Source of the DNA: Smithella sp.
Lineage (GTDB): Bacteria; Desulfobacterota; Syntrophia; Syntrophales; Smithellaceae
Direction of reading: 5' to 3'
DNA length: 16,873 bases
NCBI GenBank assembly: GCA_012797505.1
Contig: JAAZOZ010000322.1
Coordinates: 1-16,873, forward strand
Shown: one piece after another, positions 1-7,627 of the stretch
Layout: every line of letters begins with the position of its first letter
How positions within the stretch are numbered: the stretch's first letter is position 1
The notes under the pieces: model-generated
Told to the model about the DNA's origin: nothing
Seen by the model: the letters and a program-made list of their open reading frames with translations, nothing else
Database searches by the model: none
Made by a program: the position numbers and the translations under genes

Positions 1-59
1 CCGGCGAAGGCCGGTATCCAGTAATTACAATGAGTTATGGACCCCGGCCTTCGCCGGGG
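1..59. repeat. REP-like palindromic intergenic repeat
   Basis: The block CCGGCGAAGGCCGG at 1-14 is the exact reverse complement of bases 44-57. The second copy also forms a hairpin on its own: CCCCGGC (42-48), loop CTTC, GCCGGGG (53-59), followed by GGTGACGG-type sequence. Paired GC-rich palindromes of this kind are typical of short repeated extragenic elements in proteobacterial genomes. It could also help end transcription of the minus-strand genes that finish at 107, but neither strand shows a clear T tract. The left edge is cut by the window, so its true extent is unknown. Confidence 0.55.
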
Positions 60-106
60 TGACGGTGTGGGTTGCTTTTTACGAGTCCACAAAATTTCCC
101 TGTTTT

Positions 107-502
107 TCATCCAAGGATTATTCCCAGGATTTTGTTGATGATGGAATTGGCGTCAGGCGCTTTGCCCAGAGAGATGATCCCAAAGGGTTGCGCCGTTTCG
201 GACACTGATATCACTTTTCCATCTCTTAGAATTTCGACTTTCAAAGTCCCCTCTGCGTTGATCTTGCGAAACACGCAAACCGCGGCAACGCCACTGCCCT
301 TGTATTCGACCGGCACGACAGCGTCAACATGGACGGGTTTGGGCACGCCCGCCGTGCCGACAAAAGAATAATGGCCGCTGAATTTTAAATTTTCAGAGCC
401 GGTTACTTTAACGCTGTAGGATGCCTCCATCTCCTGGAGGCCGCCCGAACAACCATAGCTCAACAGGCAGATCAGGGTCAAGTATAACCATATTTTTTTC
501 AT
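107..502 (-). CDS. small putative lipoprotein, function unknown
   Basis: This 131-residue protein has a typical lipoprotein N-terminus: two lysines, a hydrophobic stretch (residues 4-16) and a candidate acylated Cys18 in LLSYGCSGG. The lipobox is imperfect because Ser, not Leu, sits at -3. The mature part (about 19-131) looks beta-rich, with alternating hydrophobic and polar residues, and holds one further Cys in a VCVF segment. I recognise no domain. The start is supported by AAGGGTG just upstream. The gene begins 12 nt after the stop of the zinc-ribbon gene, so the two are probably co-transcribed. Location in a membrane, facing the periplasm, is inferred from the signal sequence. Confidence 0.65.
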   Translation of the reverse strand: MKKIWLYLTLICLLSYGCSGGLQEMEASYSVKVTGSENLKFSGHYSFVGTAGVPKPVHVDAVVPVEYKGSGVAAVCVFRKINAEGTLKVEILRDGKVISVSETAQPFGIISLGKAPDANSIINKILGIILG

Positions 503-514
503 CGTTCACCCTTT

Positions 515-796
515 TTAATCAAACAACTCGTGAAGGAAACTTCTCTTCCGATGGTGACCGTCGTGGCCGTGCTTGTCGTAGTGTTTGTCGTGATGTTTAT
601 AGGATCGTTGATCGTCGTAACGATTTTCCATCGGAGCGGCGGCCGGCTGGCTGACTGTCGCCTGTTCCGATCTTTCAATAATTTTATCAAGCTCGCCTCG
701 ATCGAGCCATACCCCTCGGCATTTCGGACAATAATCGATTTCCACACCCTGTCTTTCCGCCAGAAGCAGCGCCACATTACATACGGGACAATTCAT
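515..796 (-). CDS. TFIIB-type zinc-ribbon protein with His-rich tail
   Basis: This 93-residue protein opens with a compact zinc ribbon: C3-x2-C6 and C23-x2-C26, followed by the family signature CRGVWLDRGEL (26-36). That pattern matches the small bacterial zf-TFIIB family (PF13453 type), whose role is not known in detail. Residues 48-60 form an Ala/Pro-rich linker. Residues about 65-83 are extremely rich in His, Asp and Lys (HHDKHYDKHGHDGHH), a likely metal-binding or storage tail. AAGGAA precedes the ATG. It lies immediately upstream of, and probably in an operon with, the lipoprotein gene. The protein is expected to be cytoplasmic because no signal peptide is seen. Confidence 0.8.
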   Translation of the reverse strand: MNCPVCNVALLLAERQGVEIDYCPKCRGVWLDRGELDKIIERSEQATVSQPAAAPMENRYDDQRSYKHHDKHYDKHGHDGHHRKRSFLHELFD

Positions 797-901
797 TGTA
801 TTTTTCCTTGATCAGTTAAATTGTTCATCGGTTCCACAAGCCCGCCCGAGACGAGCGGACGCTGGAGCGATTGATGGAATAACTTGCAAAAATCGGCTGA
901 T

Positions 902-1219
902 TTAAAGAGAAAACGGTGGCGCTTTGTTTGGATAAATCTCGACAATCTGTGAAGGAATAAAGGCCGTTCTTCCCGCCGGCAGAATCCGGCACACGCAAAG
1001 ACTGATCTGCACCAGCAAAAGACAAAGCATCGCTGCACACGAGACGGTATCCGCTTTGACCTTGTTGAACGTTCCCGACAGCGATGCTTTCACTTTGCAG
1101 ATGGAACAGGCCGGCCATATAAACGCACCGTCGTGGTGGTGAAACGACATGGCGAAAACGCCAAGGGAAAAACCGATGATTGAAAGAAAGATGACTGCCT
1201 GGGTGCGGGTTTTCTGCAT
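902..1219 (-). CDS. small hypothetical membrane protein
   Basis: This 105-residue frame has an N-terminal hydrophobic segment (residues 8-24), then SFHHHDG and WPACSICKVK (Cys-x2-Cys) facing the next compartment, and a second strongly hydrophobic, Cys-rich segment (about 59-77, CAAMLCLLLVQISLCVC). A His cluster beside a CxxC pair between two membrane spans resembles small, poorly characterised periplasmic-facing membrane proteins that may bind metal, but I cannot name a family. The ribosome binding site is weak. It is transcribed in the same direction as its downstream neighbours but is about 105 nt away. Whether it is a real gene is moderately likely. Confidence 0.5.
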   Translation of the reverse strand: MQKTRTQAVIFLSIIGFSLGVFAMSFHHHDGAFIWPACSICKVKASLSGTFNKVKADTVSCAAMLCLLLVQISLCVCRILPAGRTAFIPSQIVEIYPNKAPPFSL

Positions 1220-1363
1220 AAACTTAAAACGCCTTTTACTTTACCGGTACGGTCGTTACGTATCACCGATCCCGAGGAGTTGTCAAGGATGTTGACCTTT
1301 TCCTTCAAATTCGCTGCCGATCAATCATTCGTTTCCGTCGGATAAACGTCGGGAATCCAGGCG

Positions 1364-2188
1364 CTAGAATTCTTTACCGCGGATGAAGGCGACGGCGTTT
1401 TTGAAGATGGCGAGCCCCTGTCCTTCTTCGGGCAGATCTTCGCGCGTCCAGCGCGGGTGATTGGTGCGGTGCAGAAACGCTTCGGGATGCGGCATGAGTC
1501 CGAAGAGCCGTCCCGACTCATTGCAGATGCCGGCAATGGCACGGACTGATCCGTTAGGATTGGCCGGATAGTCCATCGTCACGCTGCCGTCGGCGTTGCC
1601 GTATTGAAAGACCGTCAGGTTTTTCCTTTCGATTTGCTCCAGAATCGCGTTGCTTTCCGGAACAAACTTTCCTTCCCCGTGGCGGACGGGATAATAAACC
1701 GTATCCAGTTCCTTTGTGAAAACGCAGGGGCTTTGCGCGTTGGCCCTGAGATACACCCAGCGGTCTTCAAATCGTCCGGAGTCATTGAAGGTCAAGGTCG
1801 CGCTCTGCCTGGTAAAGTTGCCGGAGAGCGCCGGAAGCAGGCCCAGCTTCACCATCAACTGAAATCCGTTGCAGACGCCAAGGATCAGGCCGCCCGCATT
1901 GATGAATTTGAGCAGCTCTTCAATCAGCATTTCATTGGCGCCGGAAATGGGGGCATGCAGAAAGCGGTTGGCGCCCGCCTTGGCCGAACCCAGGTCGTCT
2001 CCGTCAAGAAAGCCGCCGGGCAGATTGAGGAAGTTGTAATCCGAAAGGCGCTTTTCGCCGAAAAGCAGCTCACTGATGTGGACGATATCGTATCTGTCGG
2101 CGCCCGCCAGTTTGCAGGCATGCGCCATTTCCATTTCACAGTTGGTGCCGTTGCCGGTAAGGATGATCGCTTTGACCTTGTTTGCCAT
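1364..2188 (-). CDS. purQ: phosphoribosylformylglycinamidine synthase, glutaminase subunit PurQ
   Basis: This class I glutamine amidotransferase hydrolyses glutamine and passes ammonia to PurL in the fourth step of IMP synthesis. The 274-residue chain shows the nucleophile elbow GVCNGFQ with Cys106, the oxyanion region LPGGFLDGDD (56-65) and the catalytic His234-x-Glu236 in LMPHPEAF. The opening LTGNGTNCE motif is typical of the PurQ branch. The length is slightly above that of stand-alone bacterial PurQ (about 225-260). The ATG is preceded by AGGA, and the gene starts 13 nt after the purL stop, so they form a purL-purQ operon. The protein is cytoplasmic. Confidence 0.96.
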   Translation of the reverse strand: MANKVKAIILTGNGTNCEMEMAHACKLAGADRYDIVHISELLFGEKRLSDYNFLNLPGGFLDGDDLGSAKAGANRFLHAPISGANEMLIEELLKFINAGGLILGVCNGFQLMVKLGLLPALSGNFTRQSATLTFNDSGRFEDRWVYLRANAQSPCVFTKELDTVYYPVRHGEGKFVPESNAILEQIERKNLTVFQYGNADGSVTMDYPANPNGSVRAIAGICNESGRLFGLMPHPEAFLHRTNHPRWTREDLPEEGQGLAIFKNAVAFIRGKEF

Positions 2189-2201
2189 AGGTAAATCCTG
2201 T

Positions 2202-5183
2202 CTAGAAATTCAGCGGCTTTTGCCACGCTTCTTTGAGTTTGCCGATCTTTTCTTGAATGATGGTTTTTCCGGAAAGGCCGCTTACCTGCATCAGACCGTC
2301 ACCGGTGACAAAGCCGATTTCCCGCGCGACGTTTCCCTTCATCCGTTTGTCGAATTTCGTCTTGTCCTGCGGACGAACGGTGACGACAAAGCGGCTGGCC
2401 GTCTCGGAAAATAAAATGTAGTCATCGCGTTTCTTTCCGCGATAGGGAACATCCTTCAAATCGACGTTCAGGCCCAGGCCCCCGGCAAAAGCGGTTTCGG
2501 CCAGCGCCACGGCCAGGCCCCCGTCGGAACAGTCATGGCACGAGGCGACCAGACCCGCCCGGATGGCCTGACTTAAAGCGCGATAAAGCCTCATCGCTTT
2601 TTTCGCATCCACCTGCGGGACCTTGTTGCCCACCGCGTTATGTTGGGCAAACCATTCGGAGCCGCCCAGTTCGTCGCGGGTTTCGCCCAGAACGTACACC
2701 AGGTCCTGCGGGCGCTTGGCGTCCATCGTCACGGCCTTGCGGACATCGGGAATCTTGCCGATGACGGAATACAAAAGCGTCGGCGGCACGGAAATTTTGG
2801 TCTTGCCGATGGAGTAGTCGTTTTTCATGCTGTCCTTGCCGGAAATGCAGGGAACACCGTAAGCGGTTGTGATGTCGTAAATCGCCATGTTCGAGCGGAC
2901 GAGCTGCGCGAGCTTGTAATCCCCGTCGGGCGTCTTGGCGGACTTCACGGGATCGCACCAGCAGAAGTTGTCCAGGCCCGCCAGATGATCGAGATCGACG
3001 CCTACGGCCACGGCGTTTCGCACTGCTTCGTCAATGGCGCAGGCGGTCATATGGTACGCGTCGATGTCGCTCAGGCGCGGGCAGATGCCGTGCGCGACGA
3101 CCACGCCTTCCATCGAATCGAGCACCGGCCGGACGATGCCCGCATCCGACGGCCCGTCGTTTTGCGCGCCAACCAGGGGCTTCACCACGGAGCCGCCCTG
3201 CACTTCGTGATCGTACTGGCGGACAACGGATTCCTTCGAGCAGATGTTGAGACGGGAAAGCATCTGGGAGAGCGCCTTCCCCAAATTGGCGGGAGCGGCA
3301 AAGACGGGCTCTGCATGCTTCGGGGCTTTCCAACGGGCGGAGAGCTTCATTTGCGGAACGCCGTCGTGCAGAAAATCCATATCCAGACAGGCCACGGTCT
3401 TTTCGCCGTAGCGGACATGGAATATCCCCGATTTGGTAAACCTGCCCAGGACCGTCGCTTCCACGCCCATCTTGCGGGCCAGGTCCAGAAATTTGCCGAC
3501 CTTCTTCGGATCAACCGCCAGCGACATGCGCTCCTGGGCTTCCGAAACCAGAATTTCCCAGGGCTGAAGACCCGCGTATTTTAAGGGCGCCAGCGAAAGA
3601 TCGATTTCGCAGCCGCCGGAATAGGCGGCCATTTCGCCGATGGAAGAAGACAGGCCGCCCGCGCCGTTGTCGGTGAGCGCCCGGTACAGCCCCCGGTCGC
3701 GGGCTTTGAGCAGGAAGTCCGTCATTTTCTTTTGCGTGATCGGGTCGCCGATCTGCACGGCGGTGACGGGCGAGCCTTCGTGGAGCTCCTCCGAAGAAAA
3801 CGTCGCGCCGTGAATGCCGTCCTTGCCGATCCGGCCGCCCGTCATGATGATCACGTCGCCGGGTTTGATTTCCTTGGTGTGCGTCGGCTTGCCGTTAAGA
3901 CGCGCGGGCATGATGCCGGCCGTGCCGCAGTAAACGAGCGGCTTGCCCAGGTAGCGCTCGTCGAAGACGATGCTGCCGTTCACCGTCGGAATGCCGCTTT
4001 TGTTGCCGCCGTGCTCAACGCCTTCGCGCACACCCTCGTAAATGCGGCGCGGGTGCAGAATGCGGGGCGGAAGCTTCTTCCTGTGGAAAGGCGAGGCAAA
4101 GCAAAACACGTCCGTGTTGAAGATGAGCTTGGCGCCCAGCCCAGTGCCGAACGGATCGCGGTTGACGCCGACGATGCCGGTGAGCGCCCCGCCGTAGGGA
4201 TCGAGCGCGGAGGGCGAGTTGTGCGTCTCCACCTTAAAAACCAGATTGTGCTCTTTGTTGAATTTTATGACGCCCGCGTTATCGACAAACACGGACAGGC
4301 AGAAATCCTTCCTGCCTTTGGCTTTGCGGATTTTGGCCGTCGAGCCTTTGATGTAGGTTTTGAAAAGGGAGTTGATGGTTTTCTTCGTCCGGCCGTCAAA
4401 GTAATCAATCCTGCTGTTGAAGATTTTGTGTTTGCAGTGCTCCGACCAGGTTTGCGCGAGGCATTCCAGCTCCACGTCGGTCGTGTTTTCGTCCAGGCCG
4501 AATTTCCGGCGGGCTTTGACGACCGCGGGATCGGCAAAGTGTGCGGCGATCGCCTGCATCTCTTCGAGGTTGAGCGCGAGGAGCTTTTCCTGGCTGATTT
4601 TCAAAAGCGCCGCGGCGTCCAGCCGGGTCAGATTGATTTTAGCCACCTGCGGCTCGTCCCTGCCCGTGACCTGCGGAATGTGCGCGGGCATGCCGTTTAC
4701 AAAATCAAATTCCGCCCGGCCCACGACCTGATGGCGCTCGATCAGATCGTTGGCCAGCAGGCCGGAGGCAATGTTTTCCGCGTCGGCTTTGGTGATCGGG
4801 CCGGAGATCAGATACTGCCGCGACGTATAAACGTTGATTTTTCGCTCGCCGAGGCTCGTGCCCAGTAAAAGCGTGATGGCTTCGCGCGCGGTTTTGCCGA
4901 CATTGTCGGTGACGCCGGGACGGAAACCCACTTCAATGAGCCAGTCGAAATTTTTCGCAAGCGGCTTATTGATCGCGTACTCCTGAATCACCGGGTCGGA
5001 AAGGGGACCTTCCGCGCTTTGGCGAAGCTCGGCGGCCGAGAGTTCACCGGCCACGGTATAGACTTCGACCGTCGCGACGCTCGCAACCGGCAGTCCCAGA
5101 TTGTCGGCAATGCGCTTTTTCGTCTTTTCGCCCAGCGCGTCGCGAATGCCTTTTTTAAATCCGACTTCAATTCGATTGGTCAT
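2202..5183 (-). CDS. purL: phosphoribosylformylglycinamidine synthase, PurSL type
   Basis: This 993-residue protein is the ATP-dependent FGAM synthase, which converts FGAR to FGAM using ammonia from PurQ. Residues 1-170 contain two consecutive PurS-like segments, each opening with a similar phrase (IEVGFKKGIRDALG near 5 and IEVGFRPGVTDNVG near 84). The AIRS-like catalytic body follows, with WSEHCKHK (about 247-254), KVETHNSPSALDPYGG, the GGRIGKDGIHGATFSS loop, and a second half with GKDSMKNDY and HDCSDGGLAVALAE. The fused PurS explains why no separate purS lies next to purQ. This format is common in Desulfobacterota and related lineages. It is longer than the roughly 740-residue small PurL and shorter than the 1,300-residue enzyme that carries its own glutaminase. 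Confidence 0.95.
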   Translation of the reverse strand: MTNRIEVGFKKGIRDALGEKTKKRIADNLGLPVASVATVEVYTVAGELSAAELRQSAEGPLSDPVIQEYAINKPLAKNFDWLIEVGFRPGVTDNVGKTAREAITLLLGTSLGERKINVYTSRQYLISGPITKADAENIASGLLANDLIERHQVVGRAEFDFVNGMPAHIPQVTGRDEPQVAKINLTRLDAAALLKISQEKLLALNLEEMQAIAAHFADPAVVKARRKFGLDENTTDVELECLAQTWSEHCKHKIFNSRIDYFDGRTKKTINSLFKTYIKGSTAKIRKAKGRKDFCLSVFVDNAGVIKFNKEHNLVFKVETHNSPSALDPYGGALTGIVGVNRDPFGTGLGAKLIFNTDVFCFASPFHRKKLPPRILHPRRIYEGVREGVEHGGNKSGIPTVNGSIVFDERYLGKPLVYCGTAGIMPARLNGKPTHTKEIKPGDVIIMTGGRIGKDGIHGATFSSEELHEGSPVTAVQIGDPITQKKMTDFLLKARDRGLYRALTDNGAGGLSSSIGEMAAYSGGCEIDLSLAPLKYAGLQPWEILVSEAQERMSLAVDPKKVGKFLDLARKMGVEATVLGRFTKSGIFHVRYGEKTVACLDMDFLHDGVPQMKLSARWKAPKHAEPVFAAPANLGKALSQMLSRLNICSKESVVRQYDHEVQGGSVVKPLVGAQNDGPSDAGIVRPVLDSMEGVVVAHGICPRLSDIDAYHMTACAIDEAVRNAVAVGVDLDHLAGLDNFCWCDPVKSAKTPDGDYKLAQLVRSNMAIYDITTAYGVPCISGKDSMKNDYSIGKTKISVPPTLLYSVIGKIPDVRKAVTMDAKRPQDLVYVLGETRDELGGSEWFAQHNAVGNKVPQVDAKKAMRLYRALSQAIRAGLVASCHDCSDGGLAVALAETAFAGGLGLNVDLKDVPYRGKKRDDYILFSETASRFVVTVRPQDKTKFDKRMKGNVAREIGFVTGDGLMQVSGLSGKTIIQEKIGKLKEAWQKPLNF

Positions 5184-5285
5184 GAATTTGCCTTGATATA
5201 TTTGACATTTCTGATCTGTTTCCTCTTCAGACCATGACCTATACTCAAAAGATTCTGATTATGCAACCGGCAAATCAAAATCAGG

Positions 5286-5360
5286 CCTCTCCGGTCCGGC
5301 AGCCAGCCGCCTAAGCGGTGCGGCTGCGGGAAATCCCGCGTACTGTGCTCATCGCAGAGG
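5286..5360. other. GC-rich foldable segment upstream of purL
   Basis: In the 213-bp gap before purL the sequence can close on itself. CCTCT (5286-5290) pairs with AGAGG (5356-5360). Inside are a long hairpin (GCAGCC 5299-5304 with GGCTGC 5322-5327, plus CCGC/GCGG around a CTAA loop) and a second small hairpin, GCGGG-AAAT-CCCGC (5326-5339), which shares two bases with the first. The overall shape is a branched structure and could be a leader or processing element for the minus-strand purLQ transcript. I compared it by eye with ZTP, ykkC and purine riboswitch motifs and saw none. It could simply be another REP-like repeat. Confidence 0.35.
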
Positions 5361-5396
5361 TGGATGACATGAAACTTTGTTGGGCCAAAAAACCGG

Positions 5397-5921
5397 TTAT
5401 TCCCTTCCGTCCACCAGCGCCCGCAGGACATCCGACACGGCGTCCTTGTGCTCGACCAGAATCACTTTAATGCCGACGCTTCCGGCGCCGAGCAATTTTC
5501 CCAGCGTTTTGCTGTCCGTGTCCAGCCTGCAACCCAGAAGGCGACGCCGGTGCTCGATCAGGATCTGCCCGATATGGCGATACAGGCGCTGTGCCCCGTC
5601 ACCGGAAAACAACAGCAGGCGGGAAACCCTGTTTTGCTCCTGCGATGTCATCTTTTGCCGCAAGGAATCGATGCCCTTCTTTTCCGCCGCGAGTCTGCCT
5701 GCGATGTCTTCAAAACCGAAGCGGATGCGCCGCTGCAGCCTGGCCCTTTGCAGCGCTTCGGCCAGCGGCTCGCTCATGTGCAGCAGAGGCACTCTCAAAT
5801 TGCCCTCCTGCCAAAGCAGGATGGTGGAGGCCGCAAGGGCTTCCCGGATTTTTTCCGCGCTGCCTGCCGACTCCAGCGGACGGGGCAGGCGAAGAGCAGA
5901 CCAGTTCATGAGATTCCCCAT
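5397..5921 (-). CDS. hypothetical cytoplasmic protein
   Basis: This is a 174-residue protein without signal peptide, membrane span or recognisable catalytic motif. It has a compact hydrophobic N-terminal part (about 25-60), a long charged helical middle rich in Arg, Gln and Glu (about 60-105), and a C-terminal half ending in a predicted alpha/beta stretch (VGIKVILVEHKDAVSDVLRAL). Only one Cys is present. Start choice is uncertain: ATG at 5921 lacks a strong ribosome binding site, while ATG at 5909 is preceded by GGGG at good spacing. It lies between purL and the divergent selenium cluster and shares the purL strand, with a gap of about 213 nt. I do not recognise the family. Confidence 0.6.
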   Translation of the reverse strand: MGNLMNWSALRLPRPLESAGSAEKIREALAASTILLWQEGNLRVPLLHMSEPLAEALQRARLQRRIRFGFEDIAGRLAAEKKGIDSLRQKMTSQEQNRVSRLLLFSGDGAQRLYRHIGQILIEHRRRLLGCRLDTDSKTLGKLLGAGSVGIKVILVEHKDAVSDVLRALVDGRE

Positions 5922-6053
5922 TCAATCTCGTCTTTTTTGGCGTTGTAGCACATTCCTTTCGGTTATAACAGCCGTCCGGATATTCCCATTATGAATTGGA
6001 TAATGACCGAGGCTTCTGCTAGAAATTTCGCATCTTACAAAGGAGGTTTCGTA

Positions 6054-7133
6054 ATGAGAAACATTTTTTCAACCCGCGCGGGAATTATTATTGTCGGCGC
6101 AATCATCGGCGTCGGCGCGGCACTGCTGCAGTATTTCGGCAATCCGCCCAACATGGGGATTTGCGTCGCCTGTTTTGAGCGCGACATCGCCGGCGCGCTG
6201 GGACTGCACCGCGCGGATGTCGTGCAGTATCTACGGCCGGAAATCATGGGATTTGTTCTGGGTGCTTTTGTCGCCGCGCTGCTCGCCGGTGAATACAAAC
6301 CCCGGGGCGGCTCATCGCCGCTGATCCGCTTTTTCCTCGGCATTTTTGCCATGATGGGCGCATTGGTGTTTCTGGGCTGCCCCTGGCGAACACTGCTGCG
6401 GCTGGCCGGCGGCGACGGCAACGCCCTCCTGGGGCTCGCGGGACTGATTGCCGGCATTTTTATCGGCGTTGGGTTTTTGAAAAACGGCTATAGCCTGGGG
6501 AGGTCCTATGCGCAAAAAAAGGCAGCCGGCTGGGTATTTCCGGCTTTGATGATCGGCTTGTTGCTGTTGTTGGTGTTTCAGGTTTCCTTTGCGCCGGGCG
6601 GCCCGATTTTCTTCAGCGCAAAAGGACCGGGATCGCAGCATGCCCCGATCCTCATCAGCCTGATCGCCGGGCTCGTCATCGGCGGTCTGGCGCAGCGCAG
6701 CCGGTTTTGCACCATGGGAGCGTTTCGCGACGTGATTCTGATTCGGGATTTTCATCTGATCAGCGGCGTGGCGGCGCTTCTGATTTTTGCGTTTGCGGCC
6801 AATATGCTGCTGGGACAGTTCAAGCCAGGTTTTGAGGGCCAGCCCGTCGCCCATACCGATCACCTGTGGAATTTCCTCGGCATGACGCTGGCCGGACTGG
6901 CGTTTGTTCTGGCCGGCGGCTGTCCCGGACGTCAGCTCTTCCTGTCCGGAGAGGGCGATATGGACGCTGCGATTTTCGCCACCGGCATGATCGTCGGCGC
7001 GGGCATCGCCCACAACTTTGCCATTGCCAGTTCGCCCAAAGGCACCGGCGCCTTCGGTCCGGCCGCCGTCGTCATCGGGTTATTGTTTTGTCTGGTCATC
7101 GGCTTAACGCAGCGGGATAAAGTATCCGCTTGA
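6054..7133 (+). CDS. yedE: YedE-family membrane transporter (probable selenium or sulfur uptake)
   Basis: This 359-residue integral membrane protein has about nine or ten hydrophobic spans and the internal duplication of the YeeE/YedE (PF04143) family. Conserved Cys-bearing signatures are GICVACFERD (Cys37, Cys40), FLGCPWRTLLRLAGGDG (Cys109), RSRFCTMGAFRD (Cys219) and GGCPGRQLFLSGEGD (Cys290). In the thiosulfate transporter YeeE, Cys residues of this kind relay the substrate. The YedE branch is found with selenium metabolism genes and is proposed to import a selenium species. The start at 6054 is chosen because AAAGGAGG lies 7 nt upstream; an earlier in-frame ATG at 5991 has no such site. A TusA-like protein, a cysteine desulfurase and a DUF3343 protein follow, which supports the selenium reading over plain sulfur. 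Confidence 0.88.
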   Translation: MRNIFSTRAGIIIVGAIIGVGAALLQYFGNPPNMGICVACFERDIAGALGLHRADVVQYLRPEIMGFVLGAFVAALLAGEYKPRGGSSPLIRFFLGIFAMMGALVFLGCPWRTLLRLAGGDGNALLGLAGLIAGIFIGVGFLKNGYSLGRSYAQKKAAGWVFPALMIGLLLLLVFQVSFAPGGPIFFSAKGPGSQHAPILISLIAGLVIGGLAQRSRFCTMGAFRDVILIRDFHLISGVAALLIFAFAANMLLGQFKPGFEGQPVAHTDHLWNFLGMTLAGLAFVLAGGCPGRQLFLSGEGDMDAAIFATGMIVGAGIAHNFAIASSPKGTGAFGPAAVVIGLLFCLVIGLTQRDKVSA

Positions 7134-7154
7134 TTTTCGGGAAGGAGAACAGGT

Positions 7155-7370
7155 ATGAGCACAAAAAAAGTTGACGCCCGAGGGCTGTCCTGCCCGCAGC
7201 CGGTGGTTCTGGTTGACCGGGCGATTGCGGACGGCCATACGGATTTGGAAATTCTGGTGGACAATGAAGTCGCGCGTGAAAATGTTTCCCGGCTGCTCAA
7301 ACGGCGCGGCCTCGAGGCAATCATCAGCGAAAATGTTTCGGAGATCATGATCCGAACGGCCAAAACATAA
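7155..7370 (+). CDS. TusA/SirA-family sulfur (selenium) carrier protein
   Basis: This 71-residue cytoplasmic protein has the family signature DARGLSCPQPV, with the persulfide-carrying Cys13 in a CPxP motif at the start of the first helix. TusA proteins accept sulfur from a cysteine desulfurase and hand it on, and YedF relatives are tied to selenium metabolism. Here only the TusA domain is present. The longer YedF of many selenium-using bacteria adds a second DsrE-like domain of about 100 residues. The start is backed by GGAAGGAG. It follows yedE by 21 nt, so both are probably on one transcript. The substrate (selenium or sulfur) is inferred from context. Confidence 0.9.
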   Translation: MSTKKVDARGLSCPQPVVLVDRAIADGHTDLEILVDNEVARENVSRLLKRRGLEAIISENVSEIMIRTAKT

Positions 7371-7371
7371 A

Positions 7372-7578
7372 AATGGCCGTTGCCCAAAGATATCTCTTTG
7401 AGCGGCCATTGCTTGTGACCTTCAGGTTAAGAGCGTTTTGTAATACAATCTTGGCGAAGCGAAAGATCAGCCTTTGACAACTGTTTGAGCCGAAGGCGAG
7501 TTTTGTCATTGCCTGAAGCGAGCCTTGGATTTATACAAAACGCTCAGGCAGGCGAAAAGGATATCTTTGGACAACATT
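7372..7578. repeat. nested inverted-repeat element, MITE-like or structured RNA
   Basis: The 257-bp gap between the TusA-like gene and the cysteine desulfurase is filled by a nested inverted repeat. The outer arms are 7372-7394 and 7560-7578: CCAAAGATATC (7384-7394) is perfectly repeated inverted at 7560-7570, and the next bases (GGGCAAC-ATT against GGACAAC-ATT) still match apart from one substitution and a 4-nt gap. Inside, GAGCGTTTTGTA (7431-7442) is perfectly inverted at 7535-7546. The left arm also folds locally (AATGGCCG 7372-7379 with CGGCCATT 7403-7410). No open frame is present. It might be a small non-autonomous mobile element or an RNA structure. No T tract follows the left hairpin. 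Confidence 0.5.
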
Positions 7579-7627
7579 ATTCTATATCCCTTTTATCGGC
7601 AAAAGGGCCGCAGAAGGAAAAGTTTTC

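Noticed and set aside
2640..4868. Long plus-strand open frames opposite purL (2640-3584 and 3732-4868)
   Set aside because: They lie wholly within a clear purL coding region on the other strand, are rich in Arg, Ala and His as expected of shadows, and show no family motif.
5180..5431. 83-residue minus-strand frame over the purL leader
   Set aside because: It overlaps the end of the upstream gene and the purL start, has no ribosome binding site and no recognisable features. The foldable segment explains the sequence better.
7372..7410. Hairpin after the TusA-like gene as a rho-independent terminator
   Set aside because: The stem is good but GCTTGTGACC follows, without a T tract. It is better explained as one arm of the larger inverted-repeat element.
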